Source of the DNA: Hypomyces perniciosus
Taxonomy: Eukaryota; Ascomycota; Sordariomycetes; Hypocreales; Hypocreaceae
NCBI GenBank assembly: GCA_008477525.1
Contig: SPDT01000001.1
Coordinates: 4,402,001 to 4,466,000 of the forward strand
DNA: 64,000 bases
Direction: 5' to 3'
Position numbers and translations under genes: made by a program
Shown: in pieces, positions 35,187 through 47,813 of the stretch
Position numbering within the stretch: the stretch's first letter is position 1
Layout of the letters: each line of letters starts with the position of its first letter
The notes under the pieces: generated by a model
Databases searched by the model: none
Told to the model about the DNA's origin: nothing
What the model saw: only the letters and a program-made list of their open reading frames with translations

Positions 35187-35889
35187 TTAAGCTACTGGTA
35201 TCTCGTGTGTTTCTTTGAGCCTTGGCAGCATTATTTGGTCGTGCATTACGTATAATGCCACAGAAACCACGAACCATGTCCCAATGGTAGTCACGGTGAT
35301 GATCGCGGTTATCGACCATTGCCCGCCCTGCATGCTATAAATATTGAGAAGTGCTGAGCCCAACCCCAGCGCCGAATGCGTCCATGTAGGACTTGGGCGA
35401 TTGTCAGATAGGGTCATGTGAGGGAATCAAATCGGCTTACCCTATTATATAGCGACTGATCCAAATGTAGTTGTAGTACCATTTATGCCACAGCCACCCC
35501 AGGCCCGCTGTTGCTCCCAAGCAAGCGAAAGAAGCGATATAGATCAATGGGACATTGCGTACCGCATCGGTAATGGATTTCCTAACCTTTCCGGTGTTGT
35601 CAAGAGCATTTGACTGCTGCACCGAAGCGTATGTAGATGGGGACACCAGAAAGCCTGCCAATAAAAGCCAGGAAAAAAAGCTTGCGAGCGCAAAGTAACA
35701 AGGCTCAGTTTTGCTATCAATCTCCAAGACCAGCTCCTCATACTTGGATAATCCTTTTCTGGTGTTGATTGCATCCTGCAAAACTACTTCTTGCTCTGGA
35801 CCTCCCCGTGACTGACTGTCCTGAGCGCCCAGCATTGTACTGTAACGCTTAAATTTGCGATCTACATGGCGCGCCAACCCCGTCTTCAT
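35187..35889 (-). CDS. Four-helix membrane protein, unknown function
   Basis: Two exons, 35441-35889 and 35187-35391, are joined over a 49-nt GTAAGC..AAG intron with a CTGAC branch and give 217 residues. The N-terminal 60 residues are basic then polar (MKTGLARHVDRKFKRYS). Four hydrophobic helices follow: YFALASFFSWLLLAGFLV, VPLIYIASFACLGATAGLGW, a weaker one at SALGLGSALLNIYS, and SITAIITVTTIGTWFVVSVAL. The short tail is basic and acidic. The frame is intact, which is unusual for this neighbourhood. I know no named family. The layout resembles small fungal membrane proteins of the plasma membrane or ER. Confidence 0.65.
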
Positions 35890-36842
35890 CCAATTTCCAT
35901 TCTCGCCTTAATTTGAGTACGGCTATTTGTCTATAGACTGACTTGTCTATTTGTGGTCTTTGGCACGCCGCATTGCAAAGGCTGGCAGTGCGCTTGGGTC
36001 AATATCTGGTCATTACAAGGCCAATGATGACACGAGCGCTAGCCTGCTGCGCCGCTTCGGTCGGAAAAGATAACCAACCAGGCGAATCCAAAGCACTGCG
36101 AAATTCAGCGATAGCGTTAAAGGGCCGAAGAACACCCAAGGAACCTAAGGTGGGGAATCAGACAGGGCTATGGGAGCGTAGATGCGAGTGGGCGCGACGG
36201 TGCGCAAAAACTGTATTATCTCTTTCCTGTCGTTCTGCTAATTACGTGTTGCCAGCCGGCTGGCAGTTTTCGGGATTGAATATTTGTATTTGTATATCGG
36301 GTCTTGTTTTATGTATCGTCATTATAATTGAACATAAATATGTCGGACGACAGCAAATGACGTATAGTTACTATTCATGGCGCCGATTTACGACCATAAG
36401 ACGTGTGAACATCATATAAAGCACACCGCTGAGGTGCACACTCCAATTTTGCTGCCCGGTACAGTAGTTGATAAAGCGCAAAGTGAATTCATGGAGATAT
36501 ATGACAGATGCTATTTTAACAATTACTGCGGTGACAAGCTCGTTGCCGGCCTCAAGGCTTAAGCGACTGTATACAATTGGCCTTTTCTCACTTTGGAAGG
36601 GTGTCGCGACGCAAACTGCCCCAGTACATACTAGTTTGCATCGGTATATACCTGTAAAATCTGTTAGTACGTAAAATGAGAAACAATTTTAGTGAACACA
36701 TATCTTCACTTCCAATTGGCCCGTACCAATGTGATTCATCATCTCAATTAATACATCCTAGATCGGCAAAGAGCTGCCACAACAAGACGCGAAATGAGCA
36801 TTAAGAACATGGATATTACCATCCCATCTATATGCAAGACCC
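35890..36842. other. Intergenic, no supportable feature
   Basis: Open frames of up to 158 codons at 35943-36419 have no recognisable domain and atypical composition. The left end should hold the membrane-protein promoter. A GCCAGCCGGCTGGC palindrome occurs at about 36,253. Confidence 0.45.
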
Positions 36843-39800
36843 CTAATCGTCCTTTCTGAAATCGTTCTTTAGCAAAAGTACACCGTCTAACATCTTGCCC
36901 ATATGCGTCTTTTCGACAACCTCGCAGTTCCGTCGAATCTTTGTAACCAACACCTTGAGAAACTGCACAGGACTTTTCGAGAATCCAGACTTGTTCACAA
37001 TATTCCCACCATTCAGACCCGGCGGAATGAAGCCGTCCAGCCCGAGGACGACAGAGTCATCGGCGAGTCTCCAGGCTAGACCAAGCTGGTCACATACTTC
37101 AACATATTCCTGAAACGATGACGGATATAATTGACCAGCAAAGATATTCAGCTCGACCATCATACCGCGCGGAAGAGCGGGCTTCTTCGGTCTCCGAGGC
37201 ACCGTGTACAGCGTCAATTGGTCCAGCGACTGGAATCCGAGATTGCTTCTCGGTGCATACAGGTGCAAAGTGATAGTCCTAGACGCTTCAATCTTCGGAA
37301 GCAGCTCATGAGCCTCCCATGGACTGATGATCACGAGATGGCTGACGGTGTTGGCCAGAGTCTTCTTTGTCAGAATCCAATGCACCGGACGCTGGAAGAG
37401 ATCCGAGCCGCTATGAAACATGCTATTCGTCTTAACTGTTTTCGAAAAGTCTTCAGTCACCCAGATGCTGCTAGGAAACACGCGCACGTCAAAGTGCTTC
37501 GCTGCTGAAGTGTCTTCCAGAGCCTGGAACACAGGCTTGAATGCGCTGAAGCTCTTCGGAAACTCTTCATGATGAATGAAATAGCTGAGGTCCGGATGGC
37601 ACAAGTGTTCCAAGGGATCGACACGCGGAGGCGGCTCGACCTGGTGCCCCCGCTCTGTCTCAGGTGAGAGCTCTCTCTCCTGCTCCTCCTGTAGCGATGA
37701 GCTGCGGAAGTCCTTTAAGCCGAATTCTTCGCAGCGACGTTGAAACTGCAGTCCCATGACGGACCCAGCCCGTTTGATCAACTGAGATGATTCGAAGCCA
37801 GCTCGTGGACGGTACCGGAAATCGAGACTTTGAGCTTCGTCTTTAAGGAACTTCTTGGCCCACTCTGTTTTGTCATAGTCATCAGGATCCTCGTTCCAAA
37901 GGGCCTCTTGTTCATAAAATCGAACGCCTTGCGTCAACCACAAGGGCACCAGCCGCTGGAGATCGCGCCAGGTCTCAGAGATGGCCCAACATAAAACGTC
38001 AGATACGGTGATTTCTTGCGTGGCCGAAGATTTGGGGCTTCTCTGCATTAGGATCTTCCGTTCAATTTCTCTTGGAATGCAAAACACGACCGATTGCCCT
38101 TGTCCAAGTTCTCTCATTCGCATGCATGCTAATGCACAAGTTAGCACAGATTCACTCAATGGCATGAGAATATGGGTGTCCTTACCTTGCACAAGTTTGT
38201 CTTTTGTCAAGTTCGCTCCCAGTGTCACTGCTGCCTGATAGTTTGTGGGTGGTCGCAGATCCGTGCCTCTCGTATGCGCTTCGTCAAGGAAGACTAGACA
38301 TTGATCCAATTGAGTGGCAAATGGCGATGTCTGAAGGAGCTCGACCTTGCCCGATCTATTCAACACCGTCAACTCATCAGTGTCACTGAAGAAAACAACG
38401 GCCTGAACATGGTTATTATCTTGGTAGCGCTTGAGCCATGTCTTGGCAAACTGAAGGTTATCAAGATCGATGATCTGCGCGCCAACGTCAAGGATGACGC
38501 GGGTGTTTGAACTCATTTGCGACACCATTTGGAGGAGCGATTCACTCTCCAGGGTAGCCCCTTTCATCTGCTTCGGCATCAACATGATGCCGTTTTCGGG
38601 ACGAAGCAGGTATTTCAACACCAACCCGTTGGTATGATTCTGCTCTGGTAGATCCAACTGCTTAATAGCCATCGGTAGCACATATCTGGAATCATTGGTG
38701 CCGCTGAATCCAGTTGTGGGATTCGTCTTTCTCTTGCCTAGATCCCAACCTGAGGCGGAGAGCTTGTGCGGAAATTCCCTTGACTCCTTTGCAAACACCA
38801 TGCGGGAAAGGAAATAGTCAATGGCACCCTTGGACTAGCAAAGATGGGGGAAAATGTTCTCGATACACTGCATGCGATCACGAATATTAATACCCGTCAG
38901 CTGTCTAAAGGGAAGAGGCAACCCCGGTGCTGTTTCCACCCAAGCTTGATATTCGAGATCGGCATTGTCTGACCTGATGAGAAGGTTAAGTGTCTCAAAA
39001 AGCTCTTCATCTTGAAGACCTTTGTAATAGTAGCTCAGACATGTGAGTATAATGACAACATCTGGATGACTAAACTCCGACCGAGGTGTGGGATTATCCT
39101 TGGCTCGGAAAGGCACAGCCAGTCGGGTTTTTGTCTCGCGATTAGGATCTGTACCATAGTCGACTCGCCAGCGTTTCTGGCCGAATGCAAAGGCGAGAAT
39201 GCCGCCCGATAAGAGACCTCGAAGTAGTAGAATATGGTTGATAGTCATCTCGTTCCAAAATGAGCTTTGTTCAACAGCACTAATCTCCTTGGGTGTTAGG
39301 TCGAGATTGGTGATGTAGCGATTGATCGCATTTCTTGTCTGTGTACGTTGTCGAGCAATTGGGAACCCGGTCATTCCAGTGTTGCAAATGAATTTGGCAA
39401 GACGACTAAGAATGGCTGACTCGGCATCAGCACGTAAAATTCGTATTTTCGGAAATCTCTCAGGATGCCGGTCATCAATGTCGATCGACTCTGCGAATGA
39501 CTTCTTTAATTGCAAGCAGATCCTAGCGAATTTGGAGAGCACTTCCTGAATCACCACCCATCGATCGGGCGTATGCTCAATTGGTCGCTGATGGTGTAAA
39601 TAAGCTCAAATTTGACGCTGAAATTCTCGTCGCTCTCATCGACTATATATCTCTCGATGAATTGTCAAAAAGCCCTTGCGCGTCTAACAAAGGACGAGCA
39701 ACTTTATCATTTCCATTAATCTGGCATTCGAGTCCCATCAACTGGAACGACAGTAGGTGCTCCGGTTGGACTATCATGGCGCCGCCCTCCCTCATGCATT

Positions 39801-42800
39801 GAAGAGCCAATTCGCAGACGAGAGCTGCCCTGTCCGCATCCATATGTATTGCTCGTGAGAACGGCATTCGGAATATCGGACGGTCTAACAGACCTGAGAG
39901 CTTCGATACCAGCATTTGGTGCATCTGCTTGGCCTGTGGCTTGGCCACTACGACACGCACAATTTGCGAACCATTGCTCAGTGCAGTGGCTGCAATTGGC
40001 ACAATGACAGAAGACTTCCATCTGCTCTGCGATTTGGTGCTGCACATCTCGGATGATGATGCCGCTCTCACATTCCAACAGTAGCCACTCTGGGTATTGG
40101 AATGGGTCCCATCTTTCATGGCCAGTGTTCTCAAGCTCACGGAGAAGATCAACCTCATTATCCTGGAGCTGCACTGAGCGCTGGGCTCGTTGAAGAGTGG
40201 TTATCGCAATTGCATATGCAATAATGGCCTTCTTCCATGTTTCGGTGAGGGATGACCATCGAAACCTCCCAAGTTGCTGCAGGAAGAAAGTCGGAGAGAG
40301 CCTAGGCCAGAATCCAGCTGCCGAAATGATCGCACGTATTATCTTACTACTATTGGCAGAGGCTAGGTGAGGCAGAGTCGGATCTGGGAGAACAGCTTTC
40401 AATAACCCGCTGTAACTTTCTTGGACACACATTTTGCATTGATTTAGATGAATCTCAAACAGCATGGCTCTCATGGACATAGAATCCTCTTTCAACTGCA
40501 TCATATTGAGGCCTTGAAGATCCAGCAGACTGTCTCGCAGCTCAGAAAGATACCGGCGCTCATAACCGAACTTGGTTTGCAAGTCCAGGTGATCGAGAAC
40601 CTCGGCTAGCCTGTTGCTGGCATCATCGCTAGTGGTTGCTGCTTGTTTTAGAGCGTTCAACTCTAGAGAAGCTGCTTCTTTGATGGATGACGGTGTATTA
40701 GAAAACACATCATCAACGGCTATATATCCCCGAGGACGAATAACTGGATCTTGATAGACCAGATATGATATGTGGGGGATATTCACATTTCCCACCTCTA
40801 TGTTATTCAATCTGCATATGAACTCTTCAAGGTACTCTCTGAACCGCAGATTATAGTACCAGACTTGCCATTTTGCCTGGACAGATATCATTGCGGTTGA
40901 AACATTTATATAGTTGTGATGCGAAGACTCCCATGGCTGGCTCGGCACAAAACATGGCCATTGTTCAATAAGTTCGTTGACGAAGGAATCTATCGCTTTC
41001 TGCTTCTTGCGTTTGAACTCCTTCTTCCGTCATTTCTGTGTAGCCCGGACAGATTCACCCTCACGTGGCGGTAAGTTTATCTCGGGACATCGAGGATTGA
41101 AGTTCTTAGCCGCACCCTGAACGAGACTCTGAAGTTGGTCTCTATCGACCTTGTAACCTTCAGTTAAACTAAACGACGAGCCTTCGGGTAAAGGTGTCGC
41201 CGATAAATAAGTTGATAGTGAGAGCATCCTCAAGGCCTGGAGGACATGTGTGTGGCATTTCGAGGAGTAAGCCAATGTTGTAAGCCAAATCATGACCTCA
41301 AACTTGTTGATCCATCGCTGGTTGCTCTGGAAAGCGAAGTGCAAACGACACCAATATGTGGGGAGAAACACTTTCGGGTTGCCGAGCCATTCTGCGCCGT
41401 ACTCCATCTCTCGTTGCTGGGGCATGTTTCCGTTAGCGGGGGTGTCCCCTTCTTGAGAATGAAGGTTGTACAGCACATCCAGGAAGCTACTTCCAACCTG
41501 TTGTGGAATGGTGTTGATGCTATTGTGGATCCTGAATGCAGTTTCGCTTGCAAGAGCGGCCCGAAATGATGATTGTCTTTGATCTCTGAACGTATAATCG
41601 ACGTCATGAACAGGTGTGAAGTCTTCAGCGCCAAAGCCAGATACCTGATGGCGTGAGTTTCGGGAAATCTCTCGTTCGACAAGATCGATGTCAGCATGTG
41701 TGGGTGCGACCACATCGACCTCATTAGACGGATATAAGAAACTCATAGCCGAGACCCTATCGATAATCCTCTTCACAATCTTATAGAATCGTGAATCTTG
41801 AGCCAGAAAACTCAATTTAGGCGACCACTGCACTGTCTGCATAACCCTAAGATGCTGTGGATAAAAGGTCCGACCGGGAGCTAGGGCAGCGATGTCCTCC
41901 AGTAACTGTAGAGTATCCTGAGTAAGGCAGTCGATCGACCGTATTGATGCAGATTCCAGAATTGAAAGGCCCTCCTCGGTTCCAGTCCTACCCAAGAAGG
42001 GATCAGGGATACAATAAGAGGTGAGTGCGTGGATATAAGCTAGGTACAGCTTGCTCTGAACTGTAGCATTGTCAACCAGGCGGCGAAGCTGATTGTCGAT
42101 CAAGTATCTTTGGACACGATGAGCAGTCCCATAAGTCACGGTTGCCTTTACGTGGCTAGTGGGGTCCTTGCCGAAGTTGATCTTCCCTTCAGGAATAATC
42201 ATCACCCTAATTTCTGGATTGTGAGTGTCCTGCATTACGAGCTTGCTCGCAAATCCAATCAATGTCCCGATAGATTGGTTTGCATCGATCTGCATCCCTC
42301 GAAACTGCCGAGATCGGATTGCAGACTCTCCGCAGTTTAGCACGAATTCAAGCTGTAGGCTTGACACCTTGATCTCAAGAACGCCAGTTCCTGCGTCAAG
42401 TAGCATATGTAGGTTTAGCACGGTGTCAAGCGGCGAAAGGATGGCTGCTATGCAACGGACCGAACTGCTGGTGGGCGCAAGAAGTAATATCTTCCCGGCT
42501 CGTGCGAGCTTCCAGACGGGTCCATGCTGACTCAAAATCCAATTTTCCGTGGAGGACTTCCATTGATCTCCTATCGGGCGAAACTCAATGCTCCTTGGAT
42601 CGTGATTGTACCAGTGGATATAGTCCTCGACGAAAGAGTGCGGTACCAGCAAGGAATCGGGATGGGATGATATCTAGAGCAGGACCCTGTCCTTCTAGGC
42701 GTATCACCAAATCCTTTTCAAATCCCTGCTGCAATATGCCACCATGCATACCAAAGTGGACAGCATGGCCCTCAAAGTCTTTGGAACTGCAGAACTTCAT

Positions 42801-43046
42801 TCCCTGGGAAGAACTGGGCATAACCTCCAAGACAAATGATCCAAATAGTTTCCGATAATCTTTATGGGCCTCATTGTGTGTTGATGAAGACTGATAGGTT
42901 TGGAGATGTGCTGTGGCAGTTGAACTAGGATGATAAGCTTCAAGGAGCGGTAAGTTGACAAGAGGCAGACCCCACGGGTGATTTATAAGCGATCGGGGCC
43001 CGAAGAATGAGGAGTAGAAGGCCTCCCGCATTTCAGCTCGCTGCAA
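36843..43046 (-). pseudogene. Very large DUF3638/DUF3645 gene, truncated and multiply broken
   Basis: Minus-strand pieces run in order from 43046 to 36843 and read as one protein of about 2,050 residues. Intact members, from memory, are about 3,000, so the N-terminal third is absent. Recognisable blocks include WGLPLVNLPLLEAYHP, SFVEDYIHWYNHD, KLSGLLDRPIFRMPFSR, MIVQPEHLLSFQLMG, FPHKLSASGWDLGK, CLVFLDEAHTRGTDL and GQSVVFCIPREIERKI. Lesions are a frameshift near 42,655, TGA at 41030-41032, a frame-breaking deletion at about 40,018 just before KSSVIVPI where family members have a P-loop, TAG at 39643-39645, another frameshift near 39,575, and TAG at 38835-38837. The intron at 38129-38185 is still recognisable. 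Relatives are sometimes labelled ubiquitin hydrolases without proof. Confidence 0.75.
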
Positions 43047-43508
43047 CCACTGATGTTTCTGTGTCGAGTTTAAATAACAAGGTCGTCAGTCTGAGGTCAG
43101 CATTTGAGCCACCTTGGCGACCTGTTTCGCTTAATCTTCTCTAGGCCCATTGGAGAGTGGCAAAATCTATTTAGACAAGTGGCGTCGTTATCCACTACCA
43201 AGTTTGCTGAGCTTGCTAAAGTCTGGTGCAAGCTCATATAGGCGGCTTTGTATTCGGTATTGTACAGAGTACTGTAAATCTAAATTGCACAGAAGCCATC
43301 TCATGAGTGCGGAGTATTGCCCTGCCTAACGAAATCCTATACAAGATGGTGAATCCCGAACTCAAATCTTTTGTATGGCTTGCATTCCATTGCTCTTGTT
43401 TCTGGGGCACATCAACGAAGCGCAATGTTATTCAGATAACACCAAAGAAATATTGAAACAAATTGCGAGAGGTTCGTTAATGTCATCCATATTTGATATC
43501 TTCGCAGA
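43047..43508. other. Intergenic between two pseudogenes
   Basis: The DUF3638 frame closes at a stop just above 43,080, so upstream exons are lost or unrecognisable. A GAGTGCGGAGTATTG stretch near 43,305 is a variant of the recurring TACGGAGTA site. Nothing else is supportable. Confidence 0.5.
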
Positions 43509-44335
43509 TTGATGTCATCGGATATTAATAGTCATTTCAGCATCCTGCTTTCGCAGCCATTCACATTTGTCATTGGATCACAGAAAAAGCGGTCCATTAT
43601 CCATAGGGTCACGCTGGCGAGACTTTCAAAGAGCCTGGAAAATCTCATTGATGGACCTATGAGAGAGGCCAAAGTACGTTGCGTCTATTGGGAAGACATC
43701 AATGAGAAGACCTTTATCCGTTTCGGCTAATGGGCCTACACCGGAGATTACGTGTCTGCGGAGCCAAATCTTCTTTTGGACGCCTCTCACCTTGCAACAT
43801 CTGAAAAAGATTTGACGACTAAGGTTTCGCAAGATCGTCCACTTTATTCGCTTACCTCGTTTAAGATCCCCGATGGGAGTGAGAAAAAGAGCACTTGTCA
43901 ACATAGTATGGGAAGTTATAGCTGCACCATACAATGTAACACGTGCAGCACCTCTTTCTACTCTCAGTATTGTAATTCTTGCGCTACCAGCCAGACAATT
44001 GCACGCAGTGCCGAAAGCGTCCTTAAAAGTTGACGAAGTAAGAGTCCATGATCAAGAGTTTCAATGCGAGTAATGAATTTCCTTCCCCAACTGTACGGCG
44101 CTTTACACCACGCAAGAACAGGGAGAGCTGCGAGGACTACAGCGAGATCTTCCTCTCCCACGCCCGGCTCTATACTCTGGCCTACAAATACGATGTACCA
44201 GGATTGCGCAAACTCTCATTGCATAAGCTTTACATCAGCCTAAAGGAATTTACACTCTATCCAAGCCGCATGAGAGACATCAGCAGCCTGGTCGGGTATG
44301 CAGGTGTAATATACAGGAGGTTCATAGTCACGTAA
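43509..44335 (+). pseudogene. BTB/POZ-domain gene, decayed
   Basis: The first piece (43509-43730) reads LLSQPFTFVIGSQKKRSIIH and RVTLARLSKSLENLI, then WEDINEKTFIRFG, and stops at TAA. It continues in frame with WAYTGDYVSAEPNLL, the usual end of a fungal BTB core. A later piece (44060-44335) has DYSEIFLSHARLYTLAYKYDVPGLRKLSLHKLYISL, the helical region that follows BTB in this family. The stretch between them is out of frame. The stop looks like CAA changed to TAA, which is the CpA to TpA change made by RIP, though one codon proves nothing. Intact relatives are thought to act as adaptors or nuclear regulators. Confidence 0.65.
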
Positions 44336-44797
44336 TTGTCTTATAAAGTCGTGACCATAGGGGCACCCCAAACACAAGGCGGGCACCAATTACTTACTGC
44401 CATGACGGCAAGCCTAGATGTAGCACATGAGAGAATGATATAACTTCCGAAATTGTTGTACTTAACACAGTTTTAGTCGCCGGAGGCGCAAAAGTTACTT
44501 TTGGGCTATTGGATGGATTTCACGAATGAGATGAAACACTCGAGTTACTCTTAGGCGGAGGTTTTGTTTGCACCAATTTTCAAGTTATCTGTGTGTTCTG
44601 GCGGCTATCTATGATCGTTGTTGTGGACAGAGTCCTTCATGGGCAAACGCACAGCGCAGGTCTAGCTCCAAGACGCGACTGCAGCGAGCGCGCTACTCTA
44701 ATGCGGACTGCTACAGGGATCTCCTAGTCACTAATTCTCTTCCTCTTATACGGAGTACACCCAACCGATTTATGTAATTAGTAACGCCACGGGACGC
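44336..44797. other. Intergenic, no supportable feature
   Basis: The only notable item is a TACGGAGTA site at about 44,750. The LINE relic that begins at about 44,798 has no recognisable 5' part here. Confidence 0.45.
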
Positions 44798-46516
44798 TTT
44801 TGTCACGCTGATGACATAACGATGCTACAAATTAGTGATACTATTAAAGAGACAGCTATAGCGGCTACTGGAGACGCTCTAGCTCTGCCAGTCTAGCAAG
44901 GCACAGCAAGCAAGACCCCGAAGAAGGCAATGCGCTGGCTAGGGCCTTGGTTCAATCGCGGACCCAAATTCAAAGTCCATCTGGATAGGTGGGCTATTAA
45001 GGCTAGTGCTCTGGCCCTCCATCTACGAAGCCTAACAAACACCTACCACGGACCTCTGCTGCAGGCAGTCAGAAAGGCTGCCTCAGGTTGCATGGAGCCC
45101 ACTCTGCTCTACGGGATGGAGGCATGGTTCCCAGGCCGTCTAGCTCCATCAATAAAGACGGCCGGAAAGACTATGCGAACCGGGATCCAGCACTTCCTAT
45201 ACCAGCAACAGCAACCGCTCTTGCAAGCTGTCCGGGCCATCCTTCTAACTTCGAGAATGACACCGCGAAATGCCCTTTACTGTGAAAGAGGCATACCACC
45301 TATTGAACTCCAGACACAGCAACTACGCTTCTCAGCCCCGCTCCAGGGCCTAGATGAGAAACTCCCACAGGCAGTGAGGATAGCAGGGCCCGAAATAAAC
45401 CCTGACTCCCCGTGGCCCGCTCCATCGCGCTGGCCCGCTGCTATAAGGGCACCCTGGATCCTTGAGGGTGGAGGCAAACCCGGGAGAGAGCAACCCCGAC
45501 CAACCTACCGATCCCGCCTACAGCGGACCGCAAGCCTCTGCCAAACACACCGCCCTGGGCCCGGCCTTCTGCTCCGGGGTATAACCAACAGCTCAAAGCA
45601 GCCACTCAGCAAACAAGAGGCAGCCAAAGAATTCCTCAACTGGGCAAACGCTATAGACTACCAAACTATAGTCTACTCTGACGGCTCACAACTCCCTAAT
45701 GGCGCTGTGGGGTGGGGATATGCTATATACCACGGTCGCGGGCTGAAACTTACTGGGCATGGCCGACTCGGGCCAGCAGAGGTCTACGACGGTGAGCTGC
45801 GCGGCGCTCTGGAAGGCCTCCGTGCGGCTATTCGTCTCAGGCTATCAACTGAGATCACCGTCTGTATTGACAGCACTTCTGCTTTATCTAGCCTACAGGG
45901 AATTCCCTCGGACTCCTCACAGGCCGTTGCGCTAGCCTTCCAACAACTAGCCCAATCACGAAAAGTACGGCTCCGCTGGTGCCCTGGCCACCTGGGCATC
46001 CCAGGGAACGAAGCAGCTGACGAGCAAGCTAAGCTCGGAGCAGCCCTTCCAGAACCAGACGACTCAACTCCCGCACTTGCAGTCATTAAGCGCCGAGTCC
46101 GCGAACAACCGGAAGCTGAACGAACCGAGGAGGACAGGCAGAGTCGCAACAATGGTGAGACAGGCAAGGCGATGCTTCAGAGGGTGTTGGAGTTGTTAAA
46201 TAAGTCTAGCGACGAGATGAGGGAACTGAAAGAGAAGATCATCGAGCAAAGCAGTAGGATTAGCAAACAGGAAGAGTTGATCCGGGAACTACACCTACAG
46301 GTGGGGGAGACACAACGAGAGTTCCGAGATACTAAGGAAGACCTTCGCCAGGTTCGGGAACAGCTGGAAGCTATCACCGACGCAAGGACCCGGTCCCTAC
46401 TTCAAAGCAGCCCACAGGCTTCATGCGCTGATGTCGCGCGAACTCCGCCTGGCAGCCAGCCGAGCAACATACGGACACTTTCTTCTGCCAACCACGACAC
46501 CGTCAAACCTGGGTGA
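44798..46516 (+). mobile_element. Non-LTR retrotransposon relic (family B): RT end and RNase H fused in frame to an ORF1-type coiled coil
   Basis: The relic begins at the RT catalytic core (FCHADDITMLQ, the YADD-type motif, at 44798-44830) and has one TAG at 44894-44896. A frame of 528 codons follows to 46516. It covers the LINE thumb region (RWLGPWFNRGPKFKVHL, TLLYGMEAWFPG) and an RNase H with all four acidic/His positions: VYSDGSQL, AEVYDGELRGAL, VCIDSTSAL and GHLGIPGNEAADEQAKLG. At about 46,090 (VIKRRVREQPEAER) it passes without a break into a Glu/Arg-rich coiled coil (RVLELLNKSSDEMRELKEK) typical of the N-terminal ORF1 of Tad-like LINEs. ORF1 normally lies upstream of ORF2, so the order is reversed and points to a junction of two copies. 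Confidence 0.8.
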
Positions 46517-47111
46517 CATGCTCTATTGCACGATCGACGCGTCGAGGGTGGAAGATGTGGAGAGCGAACAGGTCACCGCAGGCGCAATCCGAGCTAGGTA
46601 GAAGGAGAAATTCGCGCAGAGCAAGAGATGCCCAACTGGCAATGCCGCACGGTTACCAAAGATCCTAAATATCCATACCGCATCAGAATTGCCTATCGAG
46701 ACGAGACCGAGTATCAGATGGTTAAGCGAGCGGGAGAGGCGAAAGCCGTGAGGAGTCAGAGTGTTGCGAGATGAACTATACCCCATCAAAGTAGATAAAG
46801 TCAATTGACTCGCTGTCCTAGATGAGCTAGGCGACATTCGAGAAGGAGCAGCCGAGACCTTGAGCCAGGAGGATGACGTCCAAGTTGCAAAGATATCGTG
46901 GCTGAGCAGGAGAGACATTCCGAAAGCATGCGGCTCGATGGTTGTATACCTCACTAAGGGTTCCGATGCGAGAAAGCTGCTGACGGAGGGGTTTTGCTAT
47001 ACCGGAGGAGAGTCTGGCTACACTGGGGTATTTGAACGCCGTCCGCGACCGGAACAGTGCTTCAACTATCAGGAAATCGGCCATAAAACTTTCCAATGTA
47101 ACTTTGGATAA
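46517..47111 (+). mobile_element. LINE ORF1 (gag-like) relic with damaged zinc knuckle
   Basis: The sequence continues the ORF1-type region. Scattered frames lead to 46860-47111, which reads AKISWLSRRDIPKACGSMVV, GFCYTGGESGYTGVFERRPRP and CFNYQEIGHKTFQC. The last piece is a CCHC knuckle whose second Cys is replaced by Tyr, and the frame stops soon after. Several frameshifts and stops lie between 46,516 and 46,860. It appears to belong to the same inserted copy as the coiled coil just upstream. Confidence 0.7.
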
Positions 47112-47159
47112 AGAAAGGCTTGGAGGCTGAACAGGTGCCAATAAAGTCTCCAGACCTAA

Positions 47160-47580
47160 CAGCACGGCTCACACGACTGACAGAACACCTGGTCGTGGTG
47201 GTCCTTAATACCACTCTGCAATTCCCAGTGTTTTTTCTTGGATGGTGGTTCTTTGTTCTTTGGCCCAGCGTTTGATGTGGGCAAGTGAGCTCCAGCTCTA
47301 AGGGGGGGTTGGCGCTGCCGCTCCTGCTTTGGCGAGCCTATCGGCAATTTCGTTGCCTTGGATGTCTTTGACTCTAGGGTCAGTTGTTGATAGATCTGCT
47401 GCCATTTCGATGGCTCTAGCGGCTCCTGTGGCTTCCGCGTCAAAAACCTCCGAGTTTGCAAGGGTTCCGTAGCTTGTCTGGGCTTTGGCTCTATAGAACG
47501 TGACAGCTCCCCCACCAGAGTTGCCGTAAGTTGTGATCCGTCTGAGTAAATGTGTGCTTCAGCTCATGCTCCAATTTACA
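47160..47580 (-). mobile_element. LINE RNase H fragment (family A), internally deleted
   Basis: On the minus strand the sequence reads AEAHIYSDGSQL, then, after a one-base shift, FYRAKAQTSYGTLANSEVFDAEATGAARAIEMAADL. It jumps straight from DPRVK to DIQGNEIADRLAKAGAA. The middle of RNase H, with the third catalytic Asp, is deleted. The end reads into HIKRWAKEQRTTIQEKTLG, as in the family A copy at 62.8 kb. Its orientation is opposite to the neighbouring family B relic. Confidence 0.75.
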
Positions 47581-47813
47581 AGTGCCGCAGATTATCCCCT
47601 CGACAATGTCAGGAACCTGATCCTCCGTCTCCCGTGCTACCTACAATACCTGCTTCATTTTGATACGGTTCAGGATGATGTCGAGCCCGGATCTTCGTCA
47701 CCTCCGAGGGGTAAGACCCCGTTGCCTTCTCTCACGATTGCTGTCTGACGATTGTAAGTGTCCTGGAACGAAACGGGTCGCAGAGAGCATGGATGCCAAG
47801 CACTAACTTTCGG

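Noticed and set aside
36240..36270. GC-rich palindrome GCCAGCCGGCTGGC as a terminator
   Set aside because: The window is eukaryotic, so hairpin terminators of bacterial type do not apply, and no T-run follows.
21802..47580. Strong RIP as the cause of the broken genes
   Set aside because: A few stops fit CpA to TpA changes (43,728 and 52,079), but others do not. The relics are not markedly AT-rich and most lesions are frameshifts or deletions.
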